A stretch of 64,000 bases of DNA from Clostridium fungisolvens (GTDB lineage Bacteria > Bacillota > Clostridia > Clostridiales > Clostridiaceae), in NCBI RefSeq assembly GCF_014193895.1, contig NZ_BLZR01000001.1:1178001-1242000 (forward strand). The letters are read 5' to 3'. Under the pieces are notes generated by a model. It was not told where the DNA came from, ran no database searches, and saw nothing but the letters and a program-made list of their open reading frames with translations. Shown here one piece after another: positions 62,982 through 64,000 of the stretch. The position numbers and the translations under genes are program-made. Numbering within the stretch: position 1 is the first letter of the stretch; each line of letters starts with the position of its first letter.

Positions 62982-64000
62982 AAAAATTAATTCTTGTAAA
63001 ATATGCCCCTGAGATATTTCTTAAGGGTTTAAACAGAGGTAAGTTTGAAAGAAGACTTAAAGAAAATATAAAGAAGAAATTAGTTGGACTAGATTTTGAA
63101 ATAGTTGAAGATCAAGGTAGATGGTTCATAAAGTGTGAAGATCTTGAAGAAGCTTGTAAAAGATCAAAAAGTGTATTTGGAGTTATGGAAATTTGTGTGG
63201 TAACTCAGGTTGAAAGAGATATGGATGCCATAAAAGCCTTAGCGCTTGAAAAAGTTAAGGAAAGTGGATCAGAAACTTTTAAAGTAGAAACAAATAGAGC
63301 AGACAAAAGATTCCCATTTAACTCTATGGAAACTTCTAGAGGTGTAGGTGGATACGTACTTAGCAAGCTTGAGACTGTTTCGGTTGATATACATAAACCA
63401 CAATGCACTTTAAAGATTGAAATAAGAGAAAATAATGCATATGTTTATACTAATAATGATAAGATAAAGGGTGCTGGTGGACTACCATATGGAATGAATG
63501 GAAGTACTATGCTTATGCTTTCTGGAGGAATTGACTCTCCTGTTGCTGGATATCTTATGGCAAGAAGAGGTGTAGAACTTAGTTGTGTATACTATCATTC
63601 ACATCCATACACATCCGAGAGAGCAAAGGATAAGGTTAAAGACCTCGCAAAAATATTAGCTCAATATACTGAAAAGGTTAGATTATATGTAGTTCCTTTT
63701 ACTGATATACAAATGGCTATTATGGAGAAGTGCAGAGAAGATGAGCTTACCATCATAATGAGAAGATTTATGATGAGAGTTGCATGTAAACTTGCAGAAA
63801 TCAAAGGAGTACAATCAGTTTCAAGTGGAGAAAGTATAGGTCAAGTTGCATCACAAACTATGGAAGGTTTAATGGTTAGTAACGATGTTGCGGATAGACC
63901 AGTATTTAGACCATTAGTTGCAATGGATAAGGAAGATATAATAGAAATAGCAAATAAAATAGGTACTTTTGAAACTTCAATATTACCATATGAAGATTGT
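62978..64000 (+). CDS. thiI: tRNA 4-thiouridine synthase ThiI (3' end outside window)
   Basis: The first 341 codons are present and the frame is open at the window end; ThiI of this type is about 385-400 residues. An N-terminal ferredoxin-like/THUMP region (residues about 1-165; KYAPEIFLKGLNRGKFERRL) is followed by the PP-loop ATPase motif SGGIDSPVAGYLMARRG (S182-S187 loop). It adenylates U8 of tRNA and inserts sulfur supplied by the coupled desulfurase. Confidence 0.94.
   Translation, partial: MKKLILVKYAPEIFLKGLNRGKFERRLKENIKKKLVGLDFEIVEDQGRWFIKCEDLEEACKRSKSVFGVMEICVVTQVERDMDAIKALALEKVKESGSETFKVETNRADKRFPFNSMETSRGVGGYVLSKLETVSVDIHKPQCTLKIEIRENNAYVYTNNDKIKGAGGLPYGMNGSTMLMLSGGIDSPVAGYLMARRGVELSCVYYHSHPYTSERAKDKVKDLAKILAQYTEKVRLYVVPFTDIQMAIMEKCREDELTIIMRRFMMRVACKLAEIKGVQSVSSGESIGQVASQTMEGLMVSNDVADRPVFRPLVAMDKEDIIEIANKIGTFETSILPYEDC

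Noticed and set aside
1..64000. CRISPR array, prophage, integrative element, rRNA or tRNA genes
   Set aside because: No regularly spaced repeats, integrase, transposase, phage genes or RNA-gene signatures were found.

Overview
The window is AT-rich chromosomal DNA with strong AGGAGG-type ribosome binding sites and compact operons. It looks like an anaerobic, endospore-forming Clostridium sensu stricto. The supporting genes are an alpha/beta small acid-soluble spore protein, a clostridial fab/acc cluster with FabK and a FabT-like regulator, a Re-citrate synthase-aconitase-isocitrate dehydrogenase cluster, an AsrABC dissimilatory-type sulfite reductase, and a PPi-type phosphofructokinase. There are no rRNA or tRNA genes, no transposase, integrase or phage genes, and no CRISPR array. 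This is core genome, and the novelty lies mainly in intergenic elements and regulatory sites.

Layout. 1-8 kb: the end of a Cys-rich surface-type protein, dUTPase, an ABC-F ATPase, a MacAB/YknXYZ-like efflux operon, and an unrecognised protein with heptapeptide repeats. 8-12.2 kb: a class V aminotransferase, phosphofructokinase, an MntP-type efflux protein and a Fur-family regulator. 12.5-22.3 kb: the complete type II fatty-acid operon fabT-fabH-acpP-fabK-fabD-fabG-fabF-accB-fabZ-accC-accD-accA. It has a recognisable promoter and a FabT-type operator. It is followed by convergent birA, whose product biotinylates AccB. 23.4-33.5 kb: zinc-type ABC uptake genes, oligoendopeptidase F, a rhomboid protease, an FtsH paralogue, a YkvA/DUF1232 protein, a viroplasmin-RNase H protein and a small YtxH-like protein. 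33.8-40.9 kb: two tandem HTH-TPR regulators, then Re-citrate synthase, aconitase and isocitrate dehydrogenase, which together make 2-oxoglutarate by the oxidative branch.

41-54.3 kb form a functional unit. A Crp/Fnr regulator lies upstream of an FNT-family channel and asrABC, followed by hemA-sirC-hemC-cobA/hemD-hemB-hemL-cbiK. The second set makes sirohydrochlorin from glutamyl-tRNA, so it can supply the siroheme that AsrC needs. A GTGA-N6-TCAC dyad in front of the FNT/asr operon matches the RETxxR recognition helix of the Crp-like protein. 54.4-64 kb: a histidine kinase with a response regulator that lacks a DNA-binding domain, the SASP, a P1 peptidase, an ECF-transporter S component, an HD protein, a TVP38-type membrane protein, and a cysteine desulfurase translationally coupled to thiI, which runs off the end.

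The most unusual signal is a dispersed palindromic element. Three copies (near 7.65-7.85, 29.1-29.2 and 58.48-58.60 kb) share an identical 35-base core, and there is one decayed copy near 7.95 kb. Its outer stems differ in sequence between copies but still pair, which suggests a structured RNA or a folded-DNA mobile element.
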